A DNA stretch of 64,000 bases, taken from Galeruca laticollis (taxonomy: Eukaryota; Arthropoda; Insecta; Coleoptera; Chrysomelidae). Of this stretch, positions 19,102-25,699 are shown piece after piece. The DNA lies in contig OY998178.1 of assembly GCA_963921935.1 (NCBI GenBank), positions 57,757,451-57,821,450 of the forward strand, given 5' to 3'. The translations under genes were made by a program, and so were the position numbers. Below the pieces are notes generated by a model. That model made no database searches. It was not told where the DNA came from and saw only the letters and a list, made by a program, of their open reading frames with translations. Every line of letters starts with the position of its first letter. Position 1 is the stretch's first letter.

Positions 19102-19785
19102 TTACATCTTTATATATTTATCGAATCCTTTGCGATACCTGCCATCATTGAAGGGGAAATCCTTCACAATTACCAAAGTACCATAACGGTCACACCAGCA
19201 CGTTGAACACATATTTTTAAATGTGTTGAATGTCATGTCTGGAGATACGTGTTCGTCGAATATATGTTTCAAGTTCACCTCATCTTGCTTGAATAACACA
19301 ATTACATTACAATTATCGCGTATAAGCTGTTTCGGTATTTTTGAGTATGTTTGACAAAGATATGCAGCATCTATATCTTTATGCCGGCACATGGAGTAGT
19401 ATTCACGAATTTTCTGTTGACCATCACATGCAACGTCATCGAATAAAAAGACAGAATTAGACCGAGCTTTATCTGGACTTATTATTGCCTCATTGTCTTT
19501 AAATGGAAAATATCCAACGCCCTTGACTTTTGCTATAACTTCTTGCAGCAATTGGTACTTTGGTTGGAATAACGATTTTGAATAAACATAAACGTTTTTG
19601 AATTTCGCGCCATTTGGATTAAATAGGAGCGCCAGCATGACATTCGTCTTTCCACACCCGCTGGGACCGCATATAATGGCACGGAAAGAGTTTGGCAACA
19701 ATTTACCATGTTTGCCGATCAATGGCGTTGAGGTGAAATCTAGATTTTCAATGGGTATCGTCTGCTCTTGTTGAATTATCTTCAT
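19102..19785 (-). CDS. Genome-packaging ATPase (HerA/FtsK, A32-like)
   Basis: A 227-residue ATPase expected to pump DNA into capsids. Walker A is GPSGCGKTN (residues 40-48) and Walker B is VFLFDDV (about 105-112). Later conserved blocks include RHKDIDAAYLCQTY, with the sensor-type Gln, and QLIRDNCN. The frame is open up to 19899. I take Met at 19785 (MKIIQQEQTIPIENLDF) as start because the old copy begins at the same residue and the upstream part is promoter and overlapping exon 1 of the divergent gene. It is the first gene of the leftward block. Confidence 0.92.
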   Translation of the reverse strand: MKIIQQEQTIPIENLDFTSTPLIGKHGKLLPNSFRAIICGPSGCGKTNVMLALLFNPNGAKFKNVYVYSKSLFQPKYQLLQEVIAKVKGVGYFPFKDNEAIISPDKARSNSVFLFDDVACDGQQKIREYYSMCRHKDIDAAYLCQTYSKIPKQLIRDNCNVIVLFKQDEVNLKHIFDEHVSPDMTFNTFKNMCSTCWCDRYGTLVIVKDFPFNDGRYRKGFDKYIKM

Positions 19786-19855
19786 AGTGTGTGTCGATTT
19801 TCTTAGTGCTACTCTATAAAAATAGGTGTCGCTCCACTTACGTGTATCAGTCTTA
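19786..19855. promoter_or_regulatory. 70-bp bidirectional promoter
   Basis: It separates the divergent ATG codons of the ATPase and phospholipase-like genes. On the plus strand TATAAAAATA (19815-19824) is followed 32 bp later by TCAGTC (19847-19852), an arthropod initiator, leaving a 5' UTR of only a few bases. Length, TATA element and TCAGTC are conserved in the old copy (4615-4683). The start signal for the ATPase direction is not resolved. Confidence 0.6.
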
Positions 19856-20658
19856 ATGTTGGTGTTTGAAGGAGAAGGTCTCTTAAATTCTCTCATCAAT
19901 AAACTACCTATTGAACTGCACTTACCTAGCTATCAGTACTGTGGACGTAAGTACTCCCCCCACCCTTTTCATAAAAATTAATTGTTTTTTTTTTGGTAGC
20001 CGGTACAAAATTGGAAAAACGTCTTGATCGTGGAGATCCCGGCATTAACCCCTTGGACGCTGCTTGTAAACAACACGATATTTCTTACTGGAAGAATAAG
20101 TCTCTCGAAGAACGACACAAAGCCGATCAGATACTTGAAGATAAAGCTTGGGCTCGCGTTAAATCAAAAGACGCTTCTTTGGCAGAGAAAACTGCTGCAT
20201 TACTTGTGACGGGCGGAATGAAGGTGAAAAGAAAGCTGGGGATGGGATGTCGCCGCCGCAAACGCCGTTCCTTGCATCGAGATGTTATTCTAAAGGTGGG
20301 AAAGTCCATGAAAAAAGGAGCATCTTTGAAAGACACTGCAACGTTTGCCCTACGAGCAGCCAAAGCACTTATTAAAGAATTTGGTGGGAAAAAAGAAGTC
20401 GAGGTTCCTCGAGTAATACCTGTAGCGAAATCCGGAGGTTTCCTACCACTTATCCCTTTGTTTGCCGGCCTTTCAGCACTTGGAGCTTTGTCAGGTGGTG
20501 CTGCTGGGATTGCTAAAACTGTCATTGACGCAAAGCATGCGCAAAAGAAATTGGAAGAAGATGTACGTCATAATAAGGCTATGGAACGTGTAGGATCTGG
20601 CATGTATCTGAAAAAGTACCCAAAAGGTGGTTTTGGATTGTATTTAAAAAAAAACTAA
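19856..20658 (+). CDS. Phospholipase-A2-like / core-type minor virion protein (spliced)
   Basis: Two exons, 19856-19946 and 20000-20658, give 249 residues. The split interrupts the calcium loop YCGPG (28-32). The active-site phrase LDAACKQHDISY follows, with the catalytic His56-Asp57, as in the parvovirus VP1 phospholipase domain that breaches membranes during entry. The second half is virion-core-like: the basic KVKRKLGMGCRRRKRR near 105-120, a hydrophobic stretch GFLPLIPLFAGLSALGALSGG near 180-200, and a Gly/Lys C-terminus (YLKKYPKGGFGLYLKK) common to Polinton minor proteins. The phospholipase motifs are seen directly; membrane activity is by analogy. An AATAAA overlaps the stop codon. Confidence 0.85.
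19947..19999 (+). other. 53-bp intron in the phospholipase-like gene
   Basis: GTAAGT donor, a T-rich tract and TTTGGTAG acceptor. Removing it joins the two halves of the YCGPG calcium loop in frame. The old copy has an intron of about 59 bp at the same codon phase. Confidence 0.85.
20643..20655 (+). promoter_or_regulatory. Candidate -1 ribosomal frameshift site
   Basis: Zero-frame codons TAT TTA AAA AAA AAC end at TAA TAA. T TTA AAA (20643-20649) and A AAA AAC (20649-20655) are both canonical slippery heptamers. The -1 frame is open from 20577 through the whole protease and has no ATG before 20745, inside the conserved domain. Both heptamers and frame relation are kept in the old copy (3892-3901). 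No downstream pseudoknot was established. Confidence 0.6.
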
Positions 20659-21017
20659 TAAAGCTACCCAATCACGCACTATCCAACTTTGACATAACGC
20701 ATTACGCAAAATCGCTTAAAATACCACATTTTCGAGGAGTGTTCATGCGAGACACTCTACCCAAAGCCGGTCCCCGAAAACAAGAATGCGCAGTTGTTAA
20801 TTTGGATACCTCTAAGAATAGCGGAAGTCATTGGGTAGCTTACAGAAAGATAAACAACAATGTAGAGTATTTCGATTCATTTGGTAACTTGAAGCCCCCG
20901 AAAGAAGTTGTTAAATATCTGGGGAAGAGTGCGAGAATTTTCTACAACAATACCCAATATCAAAACTACGATCAAATCAATTGCGGTCATTTGTGTTTGA
21001 AATTTCTACAACAATGA
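20655..21017 (+). CDS. pro: Adenain-like cysteine protease (maturation protease)
   Basis: A C48/C5-type cysteine protease expected to process virion proteins. The catalytic set is visible: His in SHWVAY (codon 20829-20831), acidic Asp in YFDSFG (20874-20876), Gln in the YDQINCGHLC segment and nucleophile Cys (20982-20984). The upstream part (FDITHYAKSLKIPHFRGVF) also matches the adenain N-terminus but has no ATG. The first in-frame ATG (20745) would cut into the domain. Translation as a -1 frameshift product of the preceding gene is the simplest reading; splicing or a non-AUG start are alternatives. The stop TGA overlaps the next ATG. Confidence 0.85.
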   Translation, partial: LIKLPNHALSNFDITHYAKSLKIPHFRGVFMRDTLPKAGPRKQECAVVNLDTSKNSGSHWVAYRKINNNVEYFDSFGNLKPPKEVVKYLGKSARIFYNNTQYQNYDQINCGHLCLKFLQQ

Positions 21018-21292
21018 CGGAACTATTACTACAACATATCTACCATGGAAAAACATTGAGTAGTTTCACTGCCGAAGAACTAAAGCACTTTCCCATTGAA
21101 CATCTAATAGAGTGTGTAAGACCTTCTGAATTGCTTGATATGTGGCATAAACTTCCCAATGAATATCGAGCAAATTCTGAACTACAAATACGACTGCCTT
21201 GTTTCATCCATTACAACCGACCTGATTGGACGACGCATTGTGACGGCCCTCCGAGTTCTCAAGCCACATGTTTTCTTTGTAAAAATAAATAA
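21014..21292 (+). CDS. Small virion-block protein, function unknown
   Basis: A 92-residue protein. Its ATG overlaps the protease stop (ATGA at 21014-21017), an arrangement also kept in the old copy (3552-3555), pointing to termination-reinitiation. The N-terminal half is helical (FTAEELKHFPIEHLIE). The C-terminal part has HYNRPDW, then paired cysteines CFLC, with a Cys also in THCDG, so metal binding is possible. It resembles no enzyme known to me. Its place between protease and capsid genes suggests a virion or assembly role. Confidence 0.75.
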   Translation: MTELLLQHIYHGKTLSSFTAEELKHFPIEHLIECVRPSELLDMWHKLPNEYRANSELQIRLPCFIHYNRPDWTTHCDGPPSSQATCFLCKNK

Positions 21293-21351
21293 TTGAACAT
21301 GTCATGTGTGTTATTTAAATTCATACATCCCCCCGAATTTCATTAGTCATC

Positions 21352-22065
21352 ATGTCGCAGTTGCTGAGAGTTAACAGCACCAATCACGTGTTCACCTTTC
21401 AACCTCCTACCCCTATTGTCCTCGATCCAAAGAATGATTATGAAATAGCTCTACGATCTTTTCATTCTTACCACAGTATACCAAACATTGAAAATTGTAC
21501 GTTTTACTACTACGATACCAAAGACAAGCTTCAAAGTTTTGATTTTCCCACAGGATGTTATGAAATTGCTGACCTTGAACAATTTATCTGTGATAAGTTG
21601 GGTGCGAGCAATTCAACTAGACCGGTATTTTCACTAAAACCCAATCACAATACGTTGAAATGTGAAATTTCAAGTAAATACAAAATTTCCTTTATGGAAA
21701 CTGATAGTCTTGGGAGAATATTAGGATTTTCACCGAAAATACTTGACGCTAACAAAACGCACTCTTCAGATCTCCCCGTCAAAATCATTAAAGTATCCAG
21801 TATCCGCTTCGATTGTAACATTACCACTGGAGCCTTCGATGCAAACAGACCTGCTCATACTATCTACGAATTCGTCATACAAGTAGATCCAGGATATTCC
21901 ATCGACGAAATTCCTCATAATTTGCTCTACTTACCCGTTATACCACAACGTGAAATAACCAATATCACCGTTATCGCCTTAGACCAAGACGGTCAGCCTG
22001 TAAACTTCCGTGGAGAACTTAGTACTTTGGTGTTGGAGCTTAGAGTGCGAAGCAGATGGGACTAA
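21352..22065 (+). CDS. Minor capsid protein (penton-type jelly roll)
   Basis: A 237-residue, beta-rich protein starting MSQLLRVNSTNHVF. It lies directly before the major capsid gene, as the single-jelly-roll penton protein does in Polintons. Visible features are a strand-rich N-terminus with FTFQPPTPIVLDPKNDYEIAL, a central ISSKYKISFMETDSLGRILGFSP block, and a C-terminus rich in short strands (NFRGELSTLVLELRVRSRWD). No enzymatic motif is present. The assignment rests on position, length and strand pattern. The last 10 bp overlap the next small gene. Confidence 0.75.
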   Translation: MSQLLRVNSTNHVFTFQPPTPIVLDPKNDYEIALRSFHSYHSIPNIENCTFYYYDTKDKLQSFDFPTGCYEIADLEQFICDKLGASNSTRPVFSLKPNHNTLKCEISSKYKISFMETDSLGRILGFSPKILDANKTHSSDLPVKIIKVSSIRFDCNITTGAFDANRPAHTIYEFVIQVDPGYSIDEIPHNLLYLPVIPQREITNITVIALDQDGQPVNFRGELSTLVLELRVRSRWD

Positions 22066-22247
22066 TAATCAATCATAAAATACAGTCTACAGATCTTTCA
22101 ACTTCATTAGCTAAGCAGTCGCCAAAGCTAAAACAGCTCACGTTCGCAAACAAATTGGTTCTCCAATCGCTGGGGTTTAAATTGAAAAATGACAACTACG
22201 TATGGAAAACGTCTTCGTCAAAACGACAACATGCCTTCGATGTTTGA
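22056..22247 (+). CDS. Small overlapping protein between the capsid genes
   Basis: A 63-residue basic protein (MGLIINHKIQ..., later LTFANKLVLQSLGFKLK). It starts inside the last codons of the minor capsid gene and ends inside the first codons of the major capsid gene, in another frame. The overlap on both sides and the absence of other coding in 22066-22188 suggest it is real and coupled in translation. The function is unknown. An alternative is that this stretch is only spacer. Confidence 0.5.
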   Translation: MGLIINHKIQSTDLSTSLAKQSPKLKQLTFANKLVLQSLGFKLKNDNYVWKTSSSKRQHAFDV

Positions 22248-23454
22248 TATCTATCGTAAGCCGATGTTTGACGATTCAATTAGAAAGGCTGAATATAGAA
22301 CCTATGCTCCATTTATAAAATCATTCAATTGTAGTGACATTGTGGAGTTTAGCATTAATCAAGTTGATTCGTTTTTTGCAATGAGCGATACTTTGTTGTG
22401 CATTAAAGGGTCGCTTGAAACACATGGAGCTGGTGACGTAAAATTAGCAAACAATGTTGGAGCCTTCCTATTCGATTCATGTACGTACAGTGAAAGTGCC
22501 AGGGAAATGGAAACAGTTCGAGATCCTGGAATAATAAGTGCCGTACGTGCCATGACTTGTTATAACCAAGAAGATTCCAATCATATGGCTATAGCAGGCT
22601 GGAATTACCCGAAAGATCCCATTCTCAATGCCAGCGACAAGTCCTTCAACCTTCAAATACCTCTCAAACATATTTTTAACATTTTCAACGATTATCCCAT
22701 GATTACATGTGGGCGTCAAACAATACGATTAGTTCGAGCACGAAACGATAATGATTGTATATATATCACGGAAAAGAATGTCTCTGGTACGCTCACTAGT
22801 ACAACTGCTAAAATTAACATTACAAGTGTTGAACTAAAAGTTAAACATATCTTTCCTAATGACGATATCAAATTGAATCTAATGAAATCCATTCAAAAAG
22901 ATCAACCTATAGTTATTCCATTTAGGAAGTGGGAGTTACACGAATTGCCTGCAATTACTAAGGGCGCAAGACGTGAAGTTTGGGCTGTTAAAACATCCAC
23001 TTCAGTTGAAAGACCTCGTTTTGTTATTGTTTTCTTTCAAACCAATAAACGTAACGTGGGTACAGCTGACCCGACTTTATTTGACAATGCCGACGTGCAA
23101 AGTATAAGACTATCACTTAACGGTGAATATTGGCCTAATGAAAGAATGCAATTGGACTTTGGTAAAACTGACTACAATGAGGCATATTTTAACTATACTG
23201 AATTCTATCCCAACTACGCAAACTCTACACAGAAGCGTCCCCTGCTGGATTATTCTTCTTTCAAACGACATGCATTGTTTGTTATCGATTGTTCAAAGCA
23301 GGAGGAAAGCATGAAGGCGTCCACAGTTGATGTGAAACTCGACATTGAAGCAAACATAGGCTTCCCCGAAAATACCAAAGTCTATTGCATCATAATTCAC
23401 GATTGCGTCATGGAATACTTCCCCCTCACCGAAATTGTTAAAAGCCTAAACTAG
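22189..23454 (+). CDS. Major capsid protein (double jelly roll)
   Basis: A 421-residue protein with the Polinton major capsid hallmarks. The N-terminus is MPSMFDIYRKPMFDDSI with ATGs at 22189 and, 14 codons later, 22231. Long beta-rich halves follow, with FSINQVDSFFAM, LNGEYWPNERMQLDFGK and a C-terminal CIIIHDCVMEYFPL. It would form the trimeric capsomers of an icosahedral shell. It has the family's usual size and no breaks. Which of the two ATGs is used is not clear; the upstream one overlaps the preceding small gene by 59 bp. A short piece of the equivalent gene survives in the old copy at 3300-3357. Confidence 0.88.
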   Translation: MTTTYGKRLRQNDNMPSMFDIYRKPMFDDSIRKAEYRTYAPFIKSFNCSDIVEFSINQVDSFFAMSDTLLCIKGSLETHGAGDVKLANNVGAFLFDSCTYSESAREMETVRDPGIISAVRAMTCYNQEDSNHMAIAGWNYPKDPILNASDKSFNLQIPLKHIFNIFNDYPMITCGRQTIRLVRARNDNDCIYITEKNVSGTLTSTTAKINITSVELKVKHIFPNDDIKLNLMKSIQKDQPIVIPFRKWELHELPAITKGARREVWAVKTSTSVERPRFVIVFFQTNKRNVGTADPTLFDNADVQSIRLSLNGEYWPNERMQLDFGKTDYNEAYFNYTEFYPNYANSTQKRPLLDYSSFKRHALFVIDCSKQEESMKASTVDVKLDIEANIGFPENTKVYCIIIHDCVMEYFPLTEIVKSLN

Positions 23455-23490
23455 ATGTTGATTAGAGTTAGTATTCGAGTAGACGTCAAC

Positions 23491-23982
23491 ATGAGAGTAG
23501 CATTTGTAGACATTCAAGGCTTTGTCGTAGATGGGATTTTCGTTGCCAAAGAACTTACCATAGAAATTGGCTTCAAAAGTTCACATTACATATTTTTGCC
23601 ACCGCAACCATTCTCCACATTAAGTAACGATGATAAAAAGACTACATCATACTTGGAAAGGAAGGTACATGGCATTCGATACTCTTCTGGAGATGTAGAA
23701 TATTCCAAAGTAAACGAAATATTGGAAAGCAAGCTATTGTATGCTGCAGACTATATTTACATTCGAGGACACCAAAAAGCGGAATTTCTGCTGAAGAAAT
23801 GTCACGTATTTGGTGTTTTTCCGCACATTATTGACGTTTGCAAATTTGATGGTACGCCGTGTGCAACAGGAAACTTTGTTCGTGATCCAAATCCCTGTCA
23901 CGCCTCTGGACCATATTCGTGTACCGAAAGAAATGTCCAACGCCTCCGCCACTGGTTTTCTAATGTTGTATTACCATTATAA
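23491..23982 (+). CDS. Conserved insect mobile-element protein, function unknown
   Basis: The frame opens directly after the capsid stop (23455), but MRVAFVDIQGF at 23491 looks like the natural start, giving 163 residues. Blocks are FVDIQGFVVDGIFVAKELTIEIG, PPQPF..LS, YLERKVHGIRYSSGDVEY and a C-terminal Cys/His-rich part (CKFDGTPC...CHASGPYSC). The opening 'VDxQGF...KEL' followed by PPxPF and HG is a combination I associate with uncharacterised proteins in insect mobile DNA, possibly an RNase-H-fold nuclease. That link is from memory of the family style and weak. AATAAA overlaps the stop. Confidence 0.65.
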   Translation: MRVAFVDIQGFVVDGIFVAKELTIEIGFKSSHYIFLPPQPFSTLSNDDKKTTSYLERKVHGIRYSSGDVEYSKVNEILESKLLYAADYIYIRGHQKAEFLLKKCHVFGVFPHIIDVCKFDGTPCATGNFVRDPNPCHASGPYSCTERNVQRLRHWFSNVVLPL

Positions 23983-24188
23983 ATAAAGTTTTTTAAAAAA
24001 ACATGGGTTTTATTGAAACACTCTGTATATTCATCAACTTTTATATTACATGAAGATTGGAATTTTCGTTTTACAATTTTTAAAATAATTTTTAAAATTA
24101 AAACAAATACAGCCACTAATATTACACATAACATGGCGAAAACATTATTAATTTCATTTTTTATATCCTTTTCTGTGCTGTTGAACAT
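23898..24188 (-). CDS. Small single-pass membrane protein
   Basis: Ninety-six residues from MFNSTEKDI. One strong transmembrane helix (VFAMLCVILVAVFVLILKIIL, about 15-36) is followed by basic KIVKRK and a Cys-containing tail. Its C-terminal third is antisense to the preceding plus-strand gene, so the true end may differ. It overlaps the start of the neighbouring minus-strand gene. A membrane role (envelope, lysis or release) is possible; none can be assigned. Confidence 0.5.
   Translation of the reverse strand: MFNSTEKDIKNEINNVFAMLCVILVAVFVLILKIILKIVKRKFQSSCNIKVDEYTECFNKTHVFLKNFIYNGNTTLENQWRRRWTFLSVHEYGPEA
23982..23987 (+). terminator. Polyadenylation signal for the virion block
   Basis: AATAAA overlaps the stop codon of the preceding gene and is followed by a T/A-rich tract. 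It would end the rightward virion transcript. Confidence 0.6.
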
Positions 24189-24436
24189 GGCTGAATACGT
24201 CTTAACGGATAAGTAATTTGCGGTAATTGTCTGCATGCTAGCTCTTTAGGTAACCAGTTTATACTAAGACTGCTCCACGTCTGTCGTACTTCTTCTTCTT
24301 CCCCACCAGATAAACTGAGATTCTCTATTTGCCTCATAACCTCACTTTTATCCTCATAAAAAGTAATTTCTTCATTTAATTCACCAATTTTCTTAATAAA
24401 CTCTTCAATTCGATGACTGTACTTTTCCGAAGCCAT
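24161..24436 (-). CDS. Small coiled-coil protein
   Basis: Ninety-one residues from MASEKYSHRIEEFIKKIG. The first 45 residues are strongly heptad-like, then an acidic patch (GGEEEEV) and a Trp/Pro-containing tail. It overlaps the membrane-protein frame by 28 bp, suggesting the two are a pair. It begins about 20 bp from the minisatellite. No homologue is recognised. Confidence 0.5.
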   Translation of the reverse strand: MASEKYSHRIEEFIKKIGELNEEITFYEDKSEVMRQIENLSLSGGEEEEVRQTWSSLSINWLPKELACRQLPQITYPLRRIQPCSTAQKRI

Positions 24437-24454
24437 ATTACAAATGAGCTGTTT

Positions 24455-24938
24455 GACGTAGCTTGTGACACGTGAAGTTTGGCGTAGTACGATTAGCTGT
24501 TACACGTGACGTTTGACGTGACACGTGACGTTTGGCGTTGTACGTAACGTTCACCACGTGACATTTGACGTAACACGTTGCGTTTGACGTAGCGACGTGA
24601 CGCTACACGTAACGTTTGACGTGACGTTTGGCGTTGTACGTAACGTTCACCACGTGACATTTGACGTAACACGTTGCGTTTGACGTAGCGACGTGACGCT
24701 ACACGTGACGTTTGACGTGACGTTTGACGTTGTACGTAACGTTCACCACGTGACATTTGACGTGACACGTTGCGTTTGACGTAGCACGCGACGCTACACG
24801 TGACGTTTGACGTGACGTTTGGCGTTGTACGTAACGTTCACCACGTGACATTTGACGTGACACGTTGCGTTTGACGTAGCACGCGACGCTACACGTGACG
24901 TTTGACGTGACGTTTGACGTTGTACGTAACGTTCACCA
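24455..24938 (+). repeat. 96-bp minisatellite of ACGTGACGTTTG motifs
   Basis: TCACCACGTGACATTTGACGT recurs at 24551, 24647, 24743 and 24838, with a last start at 24933 (period 95-96). Each unit is itself built from 9-12-bp variants of CGTGACGTTTGA. It separates the minus-strand pair from the right TIR region. The palindromic ACGT/TGACGT cores could bind bZIP-type proteins; this is speculative. Confidence 0.9.
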
Positions 24939-25053
24939 CCGTTGCAGGAATATTATATTTTTCTTGAAAACTCAACAAATAATCCTCAAGTTTAGTCAAA
25001 TCATTTTCATTTGCGTATCCGAAGCGTTGTAAATAATCCATAGCATACTGCTG
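24939..25053 (-). pseudogene. MMP prodomain fragment at the right end
   Basis: A 115-bp stretch identical, as read, to the inverse of 8176-8290, encoding about residues 19-56 of the MMP. It abuts the right TIR at one side and the minisatellite at the other. It lacks the 121 bp (start codon and signal peptide) that separate the MMP prodomain from the left TIR. It cannot be expressed as an MMP. Confidence 0.93.
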
Positions 25054-25055
25054 TT

Positions 25056-25550
25056 AAAAAAAACCTCCCAAAGATTCAACTGCTACGTGTCACGCATAGT
25101 TTGTTACTTTCAAGCCACCCGGTACGAAATTCTTAGTAATATTTCAACATAAGTTACTTTTAAGCTCCCCGGTAGCGCGCCGCCTTATCATCCTAACGGA
25201 TCTTTCTCGACTACGTCACATTTTACAGCAAGAAGCGTGCACCAGCCCCGCCTTATCATCCTAACGGATCTTTCTCGACTACGTCACATTTTACAGCAAG
25301 AAGCGTGCGCGCGGCAGCAATACCTTTCTTCGCTAATAATATATATGAGAGCTTATGGCGGCATGTGTTGAATGCCTTGCTATAGACCCGAAGGTTGTGC
25401 GATCGAATCTCACTGAAGTTTTTTTTCAGATTTTTAAAACAGGACTAAAAATGGCGGCCTAAAATTAAAAACGCGCGCGCCGCCACTCTCAGCGCTACCA
25501 AGCGGAGATTTTTGAAGTAGTGAATTAGAACTCTCCTAGCACATACTACT
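25056..25550 (-). repeat. Polinton right terminal inverted repeat
   Basis: Inverse of 7560-8054, including the internal 68-bp-period duplication. It ends GCACATACTACT, followed by the target duplication. Confidence 0.95.
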
Positions 25551-25556
25551 GCGATA
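25551..25556. repeat. Polinton target-site duplication, right
   Basis: GCGATA, identical to 7554-7559. The old ATPase reading frame resumes through it. Confidence 0.9.
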
Positions 25557-25699
25557 CAATTGTCAGTTCAGACAAAGATCGACGAAACTCAATATTAATA
25601 TTTGACGATGTTGCCTGCGATGGTCAACATAATACTCGAGAACATTATTTCATGCGCAGACATAAAGATATCGATTCCGCCCACCTGTGTCAAACATAT
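25557..25699 (+). pseudogene. Packaging ATPase, middle segment (old Polinton)
   Basis: Continues the old ATPase after the nested Polinton. The Walker B region reads SILIFDDVACDG and is followed by RRHKDID.AHLCQTY, matching the intact ATPase. The frame is open until the second TG...CA insertion at 25700, which cuts it at an ATAT target site. Confidence 0.85.

Larger units (their letters stand above)
7560..25550. mobile_element. Complete Polinton/Maverick with MMP cargo
   Basis: The 17,991-bp element starts AGTAGTATGTGC and ends with its inverse. It has 495-bp terminal inverted repeats and a 6-bp target duplication. It encodes PolB, integrase, packaging ATPase, cysteine protease, minor and major capsid proteins, a phospholipase-like virion protein, a fibre-like protein, at least five conserved unknowns and a matrix metalloproteinase. 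All main genes are open. By eye the two TIRs differ at about two bases with no indels until their inner ends, so insertion is recent. It lies inside the ATPase gene of an older Polinton relic, in the opposite orientation to that relic. Confidence 0.95.

Noticed and set aside
19786..19899. Longer ATPase start at 19899
   Set aside because: The extra 38 codons overlap the promoter and antisense exon 1, and the old copy shares similarity only from the internal Met (19785).
24493..24768. Arg/Ser/Gln-rich 91-codon open frame on the minus strand
   Set aside because: It is produced by the minisatellite, whose 96-bp period is a multiple of three and keeps the frame open. No start context or conservation supports a gene.
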